DNA from: Fidelibacterota bacterium
GTDB lineage: Bacteria; Fidelibacterota; UBA2242
Length of the DNA: 19,665 bases
Assembly (NCBI GenBank): GCA_003527965.1
Contig: DPVY01000085.1
Location: 27,775 to 47,439, forward strand
Direction: 5' to 3'
Position 1 is the stretch's first letter. Every line of letters starts with the position of its first letter. The notes under the pieces are model-generated. The model saw only the letters and a list, made by a program, of their open reading frames with translations. It made no database searches and was not told the origin of the DNA. The position numbers and the translations under genes are program-made. Positions 1-7,301 of the stretch are shown here, one piece after another.

Positions 1-137
1 GTGAAGCCCAGAAGCAGCCCCAAATTATTCGGGATTTAATAAAAAACAAGGAAAAGGTTTTTAAAGAGAGCGAAAAAGCCGCCGAAAAAACAATTGATAA
101 GCTGAAAAAAAGTATCAAAGATAAGTCCTCAAAGTAA
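1..137 (+). CDS. C-terminal tail of an unrecognised Lys/Glu-rich protein (partial)
   Basis: An open frame enters from the left edge (first complete codon at 3) and ends at TAA 135-137, giving 44 visible residues. The peptide is highly charged, with many Lys and Glu and no Trp or Cys. Spacing such as EKAAEKTIDKLKKSIKDK suggests an amphipathic or coiled-coil tail. No domain can be recognised from this fragment. It lies on the same strand as the lyase gene 153 bp downstream, but nothing shows that the two are co-transcribed. That it is coding rests only on the open frame, the biased composition and the lack of stops, so the call is tentative. Confidence 0.5.
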   Translation, partial: EAQKQPQIIRDLIKNKEKVFKESEKAAEKTIDKLKKSIKDKSSK

Positions 138-277
138 AGTATAAAACGTCATGCTGCACTACCGTGGTATTTCCACAACAGACAAATATTATTTCGTGCG
201 CCTGCGCCGAGCGCCGAGTTAAAAACTCTTTCTGCTATATCACCTTGTTAATTTGTTAAACTATAAAACCACCCGGC

Positions 278-283
278 AGGAGG
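278..283 (+). promoter_or_regulatory. Strong ribosome binding site of the tryptophanase-type gene
   Basis: AGGAGG lies 7 bases before ATG 291 and fixes that start. The 153-bp spacer upstream (138-290) holds no convincing promoter. It contains a GC-rich patch with a tandem GCGCCGA (204-217) and a 23-codon ORF (151-222) without a Trp codon, so there is no TnaC-like leader peptide. Confidence 0.75.
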
Positions 284-290
284 AGATAAA

Positions 291-1673
291 ATGCCTAAAT
301 ATATACCAGAACCTTTTCGAATTAAGGTTGTAGAGCCTATCACAAAGACCACCCGCGAGGAGCGCGAACAAATAATAAAAGCCGCCGGCTATAATGTATT
401 TAATATTCCATCGGAAAAAGTATACATCGATCTATTGACCGACAGTGGCACCGGTGCCATGAGTGATAATCAGTGGGCTGGGATGCAATTGGGCGATGAG
501 TCCTATGCTCATTGTCGAAACTGGTTTCACTTTGAAGAGACAATCCGCCGGATTACGGGATTGAAACATGTAATTCCAACTCACCAGGGGCGTGTAGCTG
601 AAAATCTCCTCTTTTCCACTGTTTTGGAAAAGAACATGGTCGTGCCTAACAACAACCACTTTGACACTACCCGGGCGAATATATTAGCTAATGGGGGCAT
701 ACCGCTTGATCTGGTGATAGATGAGGGCAAAGATCCCGATCTTCTGCACCCCTTCAAAGGTAATCTTAATATTGATAAACTTGAAGATACCATTCAGAAA
801 TACGGGAAGAATAAAATTCCCCTGACGATGATCACAATTACTAACAATTCCGGTGGCGGTCAACCGGTATCCATGGAAAATATCCGCCAGGCGAGAGCCG
901 TATGTGACCGGCACGGAATACCGCTGTTTTTTGACGCCTGCCGGTTTGCGGAGAACGCCTATTTTATTAAAACCAGAGAAAAGGGTTATGAGAATAAGGC
1001 AATTCCGGATATTGTTCGGGAGATGTTTAGTTATGTCGACGGGTGTACGATGAGCGCCAAAAAGGATGCGCTAGTCAATATCGGCGGGTTTATTGCCGTT
1101 AACGACGAGCGACTGGCAGAACAGATCAAGGAAAAACTCATTCTGATTGAGGGATTCCTGACATACGGCGGTCTGGCGGGACGCGATCTCGAGGCGATTG
1201 CCCGGGGATTAATTGAAGTACAAAAAGAAGATTATCTGGCATACCGTATCGGTCAGGCAAAATATTTGGGCGATTTATTGGCCGAAAAAGGGGTTCCCTG
1301 TTTGAAACCAATCGGCGGTCATGCGGTTTATGTGAATGCGCGGAAATTCCTCGATCACATTCCTCAACGTGAGTTTCCCGGACAGTCTCTGGTGGTCAAC
1401 CTGTATCTTCACTCCGGGATTCGAGCCGTTGAAATCGGGAGCTATATGTTTGCTCATAAAGACCCCAAAACCGGAGAAGTAAATTATCCCGATATGGACC
1501 TGGTGCGCCTGGCGCTGCCGCGGCGAGTGTATACCGGAGGACACCTGGACTATGTCGCCGATTCATTAGGCGAACTCTATGCGGCTAGAAAAACTTTGCA
1601 TGGTATGCGTATTACCGAAAAAGGGGAATCGCCTCTACGCCACTTTGTAGCGCGTCTCGAATTTATTAAATAA
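291..1673 (+). CDS. tnaA: Tryptophanase (beta-eliminating PLP lyase)
   Basis: 460-residue fold-type I PLP enzyme of the tryptophanase / tyrosine phenol-lyase family, full length for the family. It would cleave L-tryptophan to indole, pyruvate and ammonia in the cytoplasm. Visible family landmarks are LLTDSGTGAMSD (48-59), the active-site Tyr72 in GDESYAH, THQGR (97-101), Asp215 and Arg218 in FFDACRF, ENAYFIK (221-227) and the PLP-binding Lys258 in MSAKKDA. The positions that separate the two enzymes read Asp125 (HFDTTR), Ile382 (VEIGS) and His451 (LRHFVA). These match E. coli TnaA (Asp137, Ile, His463), not tyrosine phenol-lyase (Thr124, Arg381, Phe448). One oddity is GRV-AEN where both relatives usually have GRG-AEN next to the phosphate site. 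No tryptophan permease or TnaC leader lies alongside. Family membership is certain; substrate is inferred from these residues. Confidence 0.9.
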   Translation: MPKYIPEPFRIKVVEPITKTTREEREQIIKAAGYNVFNIPSEKVYIDLLTDSGTGAMSDNQWAGMQLGDESYAHCRNWFHFEETIRRITGLKHVIPTHQGRVAENLLFSTVLEKNMVVPNNNHFDTTRANILANGGIPLDLVIDEGKDPDLLHPFKGNLNIDKLEDTIQKYGKNKIPLTMITITNNSGGGQPVSMENIRQARAVCDRHGIPLFFDACRFAENAYFIKTREKGYENKAIPDIVREMFSYVDGCTMSAKKDALVNIGGFIAVNDERLAEQIKEKLILIEGFLTYGGLAGRDLEAIARGLIEVQKEDYLAYRIGQAKYLGDLLAEKGVPCLKPIGGHAVYVNARKFLDHIPQREFPGQSLVVNLYLHSGIRAVEIGSYMFAHKDPKTGEVNYPDMDLVRLALPRRVYTGGHLDYVADSLGELYAARKTLHGMRITEKGESPLRHFVARLEFIK

Positions 1674-1909
1674 CCGGATTTTTTAGGGGGCAAGTGCATA
1701 AATTGTTCGCTGCTTCCGAAAAAAATTGGGAACCGGTGACTGTCTGGCAAGAAGCGCCACCACGATTCGATTTTGGTTTTGGTTCGAGAATAGAATTCTG
1801 AGATTTTCATAAATCACGCTAAAAAATATTATGTGACAATAATCTTGCATTTGGGTGTTTATTGTTAATATTTTTACGGTGCGATTTTGAAAAGGGGATT
1901 AATTTTTTT

Positions 1910-1916
1910 GGAGAGG
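1910..1916 (+). promoter_or_regulatory. Ribosome binding site deciding the GGCT-like start
   Basis: GGAGAGG lies just before ATG 1920, with GGAG six bases from it. The frame is open from a TTG at 1887, but that codon has no such site, so ATG 1920 is preferred. Upstream, TTGCAT (1845-1850) and TAATAT (1866-1871) resemble -35/-10 boxes, but the 15-base spacer is short and I do not call a promoter. Confidence 0.6.
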
Positions 1917-1919
1917 GGC

Positions 1920-2360
1920 ATGACGAACACCCGGCTGTATTTTGCCTATGCCGATAATATGAATGAAAATGTTGTTCGGAACATTTGTCCCGGTGTGACT
2001 TTTGAGGGAGTCGCGGAGCTAAAGGGCTACCGGATTACTTTCAACTCAGAGGGTCAGATAACGGTTGTTCCGGACAATAGCGGTTCGGTCTGGGGTGTGG
2101 TTTGGTGTTTATCGCTGAAAGACATTCATTTGCTGGATCAAAAAGAAGAGGAGATGCTGGGCGCATACGAAAAAAAGACGTTAATTGTTAATTTTTTAGA
2201 CGGGCGCACCGCAGAAGCGTTTTTATATCTAACCGATGTTGGCAAAGAGCCATCCCTAAATAAATCCATAATGGATTTTTTGATTGAGCAGGCTCAATAT
2301 TGGGCTTTGCCGACTGCGTATATAAGCTATCTGAAACAAATTCGGGAAAGTAACGGGTAG
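1920..2360 (+). CDS. Gamma-glutamylcyclotransferase-fold (GGCT/AIG2-like) protein
   Basis: 146-residue protein that lines up along its length with the gamma-glutamylcyclotransferase family, whose known members release 5-oxoproline from gamma-glutamyl peptides or amines. Landmarks in order are YFAYADNM (7-14) at the usual YFAYGSNM loop, GYRITFNSEG (36-45), SVWGVVWCLS (56-65), and LDQKE (72-76) with Glu76 at the place of the catalytic glutamate (Glu98 of human GGCT). The C-terminal ALPTAYISYLKQI resembles the GLPxxYxxxLKxI of human GGCT. The substrate loop is odd: Gly-Ser of YGSNM has become Ala-Asp, which may alter or abolish the usual activity. It is a single gene with a 246-bp spacer before it. 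It converges on the secreted repeat protein, with stop codons 6 bp apart. The fold is fairly sure; the reaction is not. Confidence 0.72.
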   Translation: MTNTRLYFAYADNMNENVVRNICPGVTFEGVAELKGYRITFNSEGQITVVPDNSGSVWGVVWCLSLKDIHLLDQKEEEMLGAYEKKTLIVNFLDGRTAEAFLYLTDVGKEPSLNKSIMDFLIEQAQYWALPTAYISYLKQIRESNG

Positions 2361-2366
2361 TAAAAA

Positions 2367-5300
2367 CTATTTCATCAATAAAACTTTTTTGCGGAATATA
2401 AAGTCGCTAGCCCTCATACGGCACAGATACATTCCGCCGGGGACCGGTGAACCATTTGAATCCGTACCGTCCCAATGGACCTCATAAACTCCCGGTGAGT
2501 GATTGCCCGAAGCAAGGGATTTTACCCGCTTTCCCAAGACGTTAAAAATAACTATTTCAACCGGACCAAACTCAGATACTTCATACCGAATGGTTGTCGT
2601 CAGGTTAAAAGGATTGGGGTAATTCTGGTGAAGGATACAGCGCTCGGGCATCAAAGCGCTATCGTAAAATTTTCTGTACCCAACCGTGGTAAACACAAAG
2701 GGCGTTTGGTTACTGTTGGATCCCCAGGTTTCATGTCCGCCATTGTCAACCGCCACCACTTTCCAGAAATATTTTGTTTGACGTTCGAGGATTCCGAGAG
2801 GAGAAAAAGTTATCGTATCGTTGATGGAATTTTGGATTAAGATTTCGTTTGTGTTTGTATGAAAAAGGCTATCTGTGCCATAAAACAGGCTATATTTTAT
2901 TACACTGTTCAGATCTTTGTCCGCCGCAGCGCTCCAGCTAAAAGACGCATCGGTCTCGACGGAATCCTGGTAAAACCAGGGTGATAATAGTTGAAAAGAT
3001 TGGGGGGGATTGTCAATAGCATTGACACCGAAAAAGTTCACATTTGACCAATCAGATTTATTCCCGTCGGGATCCACGGCGGCAACCTGATAGCCATAAT
3101 ATTTATCTTCTTGTAAATTCGGCAATTGGAGGCTCGGCACGCCGCGTTCAGTGTTACTGTAATAATATTTTAGCGGCTTTTTATTAGTAATAAAATAGCG
3201 AATGATATAATAGAGGTCTCTTGCGGTCTGATCGGGATCCGGATCGTCAGCCGCTATCCAACTGATTAAGGGGGTGGGGGTATCGACAATAACGGAATCT
3301 TTTGGCAGAAACCCGGTTTTAACGACACATGGCGGTTCGGGGAATTGATTGGTTATAAAAGAAATAATCGGCGACCAGGGCGAATGAGCGCCATGGGGAT
3401 CAATGGCTCTGACCCGGTAAAACCATTTTGTGTTTTCAGAAAGCGACTTCGTAATCTGCCAGAAGGATTCCCCCGCATTAACCGGGATTAGGTGGGTTTG
3501 ATCTTCTGAAAACAGTACGCTTTGGGATATTTCTAATTCATAAGATATGCTTTGCTGCAGGTCGGAAAAATCGGGATCGCCGGCCGGCTCCCAGCGAATT
3601 AAAGGGGTTTGTGTTTTTATGATCTCTCCCTTTGAAGGCGAAAAACCACTTGTAATGAGATTTGGAGGATCGTTTTGCTCGTTGTAAATAAACCGCTGCG
3701 GGGTTTTAGGCGGCGGACAGGTTAACCCGGACCGGTCTACGGCTAAAATCCGCCAATAGTACATCTCATTGTCTTTCAGGCGGTTTTTACCGGGAATGGA
3801 TTGTAATGAGACGCCGGATAAGTTTTCAGATGGTAACATTAAAGTATCAAGCCGGATTGCCGATTGTCCCGGGGGAATTAGATGTCTGATTGCCGGCGGG
3901 TAAAATTTTAAGGATTCATTAATTTCAATTAAATAGGAGACCGAATCGCCCGGATCGGGGTCATTGCAGTTTTGCCACCAGAACCCGTCATTGGGAGAAA
4001 TTTCCACCAGATCTTTAGGTGAAATATGATTTATTGGTCCCGCGGGTGGTTCATTATATTGATTTACCCAGAAGCTATTGGTTCGCGACCAGTCCGACCT
4101 ACTCTCTTCCAGGTCAATTGAGCGGACCCGCCAAAAATATTGTTTGTTTTCAAGAAGCCTTGTTTTTAATCTGACGCCGGTTTGATTATAAGGACATTCC
4201 AGAACAATATATTTTGAAGCGTTGAATGTTGAATCAAGACTTATCTGAATGCTGTAGCGGATCTGGTCGGAAACGTCGGGGTCGTAGCCCGGATTCCAGC
4301 GGAACAGAGGTTTTGGGGTTTTAATTACACTAGAATCCGGGAAAAATCCGGAAACGGGCTCTTGCGGAGGGGTATTAATGTTATCATCATATTTAAAAAA
4401 GGCGTCTGTCCGGGCGGACGACACCTTACCCCCCCAATTATCGTAGATGCTTATCTGAACATCATAAAAACGGCCATCTGCCAATCGACTTAAGTCTATC
4501 CGCCGAAGCGAGTAACGAACGATATTGTTATAACTTAAATTGATATCCATCAATAGTCTAAAACGGCACAATTCAAGTAAAGAATCGGAAATGTGATCAA
4601 CAAATAGCGGTTCTTTGCTGGTATGATCGAGGATAATTAGGTCAAAAGAAAGCCGGTCGGCAGCATCTCGGTCGTTTTCGAATTGCCAGATTATCTGACT
4701 TTCGGGGGTCATAATTTGCCCGTTTAGCGGCGCAAAAACGACCGGAACCAAGGGCGGCTGGTTGCCGGTGTCTAATGTAAACGTGCCGACCTGGTTGCTG
4801 GTTTGGCTTAACCCACCCTTGTCGACCGCTATGATTTTCCAGAAATAGCTGCGGTGATTTTCAATATTTTGCGGTAAGAGTTGAGTTTGAAAGGACGGGG
4901 TTCGCTCTATAGTAACCCGATAGTTAAAATCGGGGTCAATTGAATACTTAACGATGTATTCTTTGATACCCTTGCCGAGCGAATCGTCCGGATCGACCGC
5001 CGGATTCCAGGACAGGACCGGGATTTCGTTTAATGTGTCGCCCGAAACCGGGTAGAGCAGATCGAAGCGACCGGGAGAGTCATTAATTCTATTCACATAA
5101 AATTCCACCGCTTGGCTCCAGGGTGAATACTCGACCCCGTCTCCGGAACGTATCCGGGCGAAAAAACGAGAATTGTCCGACAAGGTTTTAGTGACTAACA
5201 GATTATTCCCGGACAAGCCGGTTACCAATGTATCAAATATTATACTGTCTGCCTGTAGATCTTCGGTGATTTGAAAATTGTATACGAGTTCGGATGACGG

Positions 5301-5810
5301 AACCTGGAGATCACCGGCAGAAGTAATAGGAAACGACATAATCTCATTTTCGAAAACAGGTGGTTTCTCAAGCGTTATTTTTGGTGTTTCCGGGGGGGTA
5401 TTCATTGTAAAATAAATACTTCCCCAGGAGGACCATTTATATTCAGGGTGAAAGGCGCGGATAGAAAAAGAGTAAGAATTTCCGTTGGTGAGAGCACCAA
5501 AACAGATATATTGAAAACGGTTGTTGCTATAAGGCTGGGGGTTGGAGCGCCAGATTGTGGAGTCGCCGCTGTTTGTCATCTGGGCAATAATCATATCAAC
5601 CAGCATATTTTCCGTAGAATCCGTATATGACCAGTGAAATGTTGGTGCATGATCAATACATTGACGGATATCGGACTCGCCTAAAATACCCAGATTGATT
5701 ATTTCTACAGGGTTTGGGAAGCTGTCTTGAGCATTAACGGCTTGAACTCCGATTGTGAGAAACAGGAGCAGGCAGATAATATTAATGTTTAATCGTAAAT
5801 TGCGTCCCAT
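2367..5810 (-). CDS. Large secreted FnIII-repeat protein with type IX-like C-terminal sorting domain
   Basis: 1147 residues. Residues 1-27 form a signal peptide: basic start, hydrophobic IICLLLFLTIGVQA, cleavage after Ala-Asn-Ala. Then come about nine fibronectin type III-like modules of 90-130 residues, roughly 33-1050. Linkers such as NTPP, NQPP, NEPP, NDPP, PEPP and DNPP separate most of them. Typical modules carry W-x-P/A...DPD (270s, 510s, 617, 745, 856), then a Y-x-WRV/I-x-A/S-x-D strand and an SxWS turn. Residues 1059-1147 are a C-terminal sorting domain: HQNYPNPFNLTTTIRYEV, a VEIVIFNVLGKRV strand, GVYEVHWDGTDSNG, PGGMYLCRM and a basic KKVLLMK end. The protein is therefore probably exported through a type IX system and displayed or released, perhaps for adhesion or glycan binding. 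No catalytic domain is visible. The start has only a weak upstream GGGG. No terminator is seen in the 6-bp convergent gap. Confidence 0.88.
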   Translation of the reverse strand: MGRNLRLNINIICLLLFLTIGVQAVNAQDSFPNPVEIINLGILGESDIRQCIDHAPTFHWSYTDSTENMLVDMIIAQMTNSGDSTIWRSNPQPYSNNRFQYICFGALTNGNSYSFSIRAFHPEYKWSSWGSIYFTMNTPPETPKITLEKPPVFENEIMSFPITSAGDLQVPSSELVYNFQITEDLQADSIIFDTLVTGLSGNNLLVTKTLSDNSRFFARIRSGDGVEYSPWSQAVEFYVNRINDSPGRFDLLYPVSGDTLNEIPVLSWNPAVDPDDSLGKGIKEYIVKYSIDPDFNYRVTIERTPSFQTQLLPQNIENHRSYFWKIIAVDKGGLSQTSNQVGTFTLDTGNQPPLVPVVFAPLNGQIMTPESQIIWQFENDRDAADRLSFDLIILDHTSKEPLFVDHISDSLLELCRFRLLMDINLSYNNIVRYSLRRIDLSRLADGRFYDVQISIYDNWGGKVSSARTDAFFKYDDNINTPPQEPVSGFFPDSSVIKTPKPLFRWNPGYDPDVSDQIRYSIQISLDSTFNASKYIVLECPYNQTGVRLKTRLLENKQYFWRVRSIDLEESRSDWSRTNSFWVNQYNEPPAGPINHISPKDLVEISPNDGFWWQNCNDPDPGDSVSYLIEINESLKFYPPAIRHLIPPGQSAIRLDTLMLPSENLSGVSLQSIPGKNRLKDNEMYYWRILAVDRSGLTCPPPKTPQRFIYNEQNDPPNLITSGFSPSKGEIIKTQTPLIRWEPAGDPDFSDLQQSISYELEISQSVLFSEDQTHLIPVNAGESFWQITKSLSENTKWFYRVRAIDPHGAHSPWSPIISFITNQFPEPPCVVKTGFLPKDSVIVDTPTPLISWIAADDPDPDQTARDLYYIIRYFITNKKPLKYYYSNTERGVPSLQLPNLQEDKYYGYQVAAVDPDGNKSDWSNVNFFGVNAIDNPPQSFQLLSPWFYQDSVETDASFSWSAAADKDLNSVIKYSLFYGTDSLFHTNTNEILIQNSINDTITFSPLGILERQTKYFWKVVAVDNGGHETWGSNSNQTPFVFTTVGYRKFYDSALMPERCILHQNYPNPFNLTTTIRYEVSEFGPVEIVIFNVLGKRVKSLASGNHSPGVYEVHWDGTDSNGSPVPGGMYLCRMRASDFIFRKKVLLMK
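2370..2636 (-). other. C-terminal sorting (Por/type IX-like) domain coding segment
   Basis: Residues 1059-1147 of the secreted repeat protein. The QNYPNPFN opening, the IFNVLGKRV and GVYEVHWDG strands, the PGGMY turn and the short basic end are hallmarks of the FlgD-Ig-like type IX sorting domains widespread in FCB-group bacteria. This is the main taxonomic clue in the window. Confidence 0.85.
2661..5714 (-). repeat. Array of about nine diverged FnIII-like coding modules
   Basis: Protein-level repeats, residues about 33-1050 of the secreted protein. Module boundaries fall near residues 139, 246, 352, 481, 588, 714, 826 and 934, marked by xPP or similar turns. The modules share the plan W-x-x-x-DPD / YxxxIxxxxxF / L-xx-xxxYxWRVxAxD / SxWS. 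Modules 1, 2 and 4 are the least typical. They have diverged enough that no long DNA-level identity is apparent by eye. Confidence 0.75.
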
Positions 5811-5948
5811 ACCCCGTTAATTTAGATAAAGGGCGGCATTTTTGCATCAATTTTAGAAAGATATTTAGATTGAGGCGGAGAACAAAATTGATTGCATTTC
5901 GAAATTTAACTTAAGACTGCCATATCAAAAAACATAAACCGATCTCAA

Positions 5949-5966
5949 ATCCCGCTAAGGCGGGAT
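5949..5966. repeat. Perfect 7-bp palindromic hairpin, ATCCCGC-TAAG-GCGGGAT
   Basis: A fully paired 7-bp stem with a 4-base loop in the 221-bp spacer between coaE and the repeat-protein gene. Neither strand has a T-run straight after it, so it is a poor intrinsic terminator. GCGGGAT-type palindromes often occur as dispersed genomic repeats, which could explain it. Only one copy is visible here. The rest of the spacer shows no gene or clear promoter. Confidence 0.5.
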
Positions 5967-6031
5967 AAGTCGAATCACTATTGATATCCGAATAATGGTA
6001 TTACAGGTTCCGATACCAGTCGCTGTATTTA

Positions 6032-6619
6032 TCAGCCAATAAGTTCATTATAAAGTTTGTCGATTTCTTCATATAGACGCTCCACGGTGCCGTTGTTTTC
6101 AATGACAATGGAGGCCAATTCCCGTTTTTCCTCTTCAGGCATTTGAAGCTCTATCCGCTTCAGGATTTGTTCTCTCGAAAGATTTCCCCGCCGGATAGCC
6201 CGGGCTATCCGAATTTTATATGTTGAATATATTAAAACGGTGTGATCAAGATGGCTGTCAAGACCGGACTCGAAAATTAGCGGCGCATCGATGACCAGCA
6301 ATCCGTCCTGATCTTTAATCTCGGCGCGTTTTTTCTCGAACGCTTCGATAACACGGGGATGAATGATATTATTCAAAGCAGTCTGATTTTCTTCATTGCT
6401 AAAGGCAATGTTGGCAAGTTTCCCGAGATGAAGATTTGTGTTGTTTTTAATATTAATTCCAAACACATCGGAAATTTGTTCCTGAACTTCCGGTACGGTA
6501 AGTAAAATTTCTTTGGCTACGCTATCGGCGTCAAAAATTATCGCCCCCCGCTCTTTTAAGCGTTGACATGCTGTGCTTTTGCCGGCCCCTAATCCGCCTG
6601 TGATGCCCAGTGTAACCAC
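6032..6619 (-). CDS. coaE: Dephospho-CoA kinase
   Basis: 195 residues, the usual length. CoaE phosphorylates the 3'-OH of dephospho-CoA, the last step of CoA synthesis, in the cytoplasm. Visible are the P-loop GITGGLGAGKST (5-16), the FDAD motif with Asp30 and Asp32, the family segment NNIIHPRVI and the PLIFESGLD substrate segment. The start is GTG at 6617-6619, backed by GGAGGA nine bases upstream; that site lies across the end of adk and the 5-bp gap after it. Translation is therefore likely coupled to adk. It is the last gene of the long minus-strand run, before a 221-bp spacer. The call is secure. Confidence 0.95.
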   Translation of the reverse strand: MVTLGITGGLGAGKSTACQRLKERGAIIFDADSVAKEILLTVPEVQEQISDVFGINIKNNTNLHLGKLANIAFSNEENQTALNNIIHPRVIEAFEKKRAEIKDQDGLLVIDAPLIFESGLDSHLDHTVLIYSTYKIRIARAIRRGNLSREQILKRIELQMPEEEKRELASIVIENNGTVERLYEEIDKLYNELIG

Positions 6620-6624
6620 GTTAA

Positions 6625-7269
6625 TTAGTCCTCCAATTGACGGTTAATGTTTGTTTGAACCTCTTCCGGCGTTCCCGAGGCGTCGACGGTTTTTAAAATG
6701 CCCCGGGATTTATAGAAATCGATTAACGGCGCCGTCTGTTTTTTATAAACCGTCAACCTGTTTTGAATTGTTTCAATGCGGTCGTCATCCCGCTGATATA
6801 ATTCTCCGGCGCAGACATCACAGACCCCGTCAACTTTGGGAGGCATTGTCATGAGATTGTAAACCGCCTTGCAGCTTCGGCAGGTGCGCCGTGCCGATAA
6901 GCGCGCGACGATTTGGTCTTCCTCTGCCTCAAGAAGTAAAACGGCGCTTAAATTATCGCTATGCTTTTCATATAGTTTTTGGAGCCCCTCTGCCTGTGCA
7001 ATGGTTCGGGGAAAGCCGTCGAGGATATAGCCTTTGGGCGCATTATCTCCAAACAGAGTGTCCTGGATAAGACCCAGCATAATGTCATCGGGAACCAACT
7101 CGCCTTTTACGATAAATGCCCGGGCTTTATCACCTAAGGGTGTTTTTTTTGCGATTGCTTCTCGCAATATATCTCCCGTTGATATTTGCGGGATCGAGTA
7201 TGTTTTGCTCATTTGCTGAGCCTGGGTGCCCTTGCCAACTCCGGGGGGGCCTAATAAAACCAATTTCAT
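6625..7269 (-). CDS. adk: Adenylate kinase, long form with zinc-type LID
   Basis: 214 residues. Adk interconverts ATP + AMP and 2 ADP in the cytoplasm. Visible are the P-loop LGPPGVGKGTQAQ (6-18), the NMP-binding STGDILREA (30-38), LDGFPRT (83-89) and the LID. The LID carries Cys130-x2-Cys133 and Cys150-x2-Cys153, the four-cysteine zinc site found in many Gram-positive and some other adenylate kinases; the His/Ser/Asp/Thr network of enteric enzymes is absent. GGAG stands 6 bases before ATG 7269. It lies 32 bp after the nucleoside transporter and 5 bp before coaE, so it is probably co-transcribed with both. Context and sequence agree. Confidence 0.96.
   Translation of the reverse strand: MKLVLLGPPGVGKGTQAQQMSKTYSIPQISTGDILREAIAKKTPLGDKARAFIVKGELVPDDIMLGLIQDTLFGDNAPKGYILDGFPRTIAQAEGLQKLYEKHSDNLSAVLLLEAEEDQIVARLSARRTCRSCKAVYNLMTMPPKVDGVCDVCAGELYQRDDDRIETIQNRLTVYKKQTAPLIDFYKSRGILKTVDASGTPEEVQTNINRQLED
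6629..6634 (-). promoter_or_regulatory. Ribosome binding site supporting the GTG start of coaE
   Basis: On the minus strand GGAGGA sits 9 bases before GTG 6619, inside the last codons of adk. No ATG is available near this point, so the site decides for the GTG. Confidence 0.65.
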
Positions 7270-7301
7270 GTTTTACTCCATTTTCTAATTTTTAGATATC
7301 G

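Noticed and set aside
204..217. Tandem GCGCCGA GCGCCGA in a GC-rich patch
   Set aside because: Only two units of 7 bases; too short to call a repeat element.
151..222. 23-codon ORF upstream of the tryptophanase gene, a possible TnaC-like leader
   Set aside because: It has no Trp codon, no ribosome binding site and no Rho-site-like spacer; it looks like chance.
1577..1810. 77-codon minus-strand frame after the tryptophanase gene
   Set aside because: It overlaps the end of a certain gene, has no ribosome binding site and low protein-like quality.
5986..6050. Small alternative frame past the coaE stop encoding MNLLADKYSDWYRNL
   Set aside because: Only 15 codons, no ribosome binding site, and CoaE already has its normal length, so a frameshift need not be invoked.
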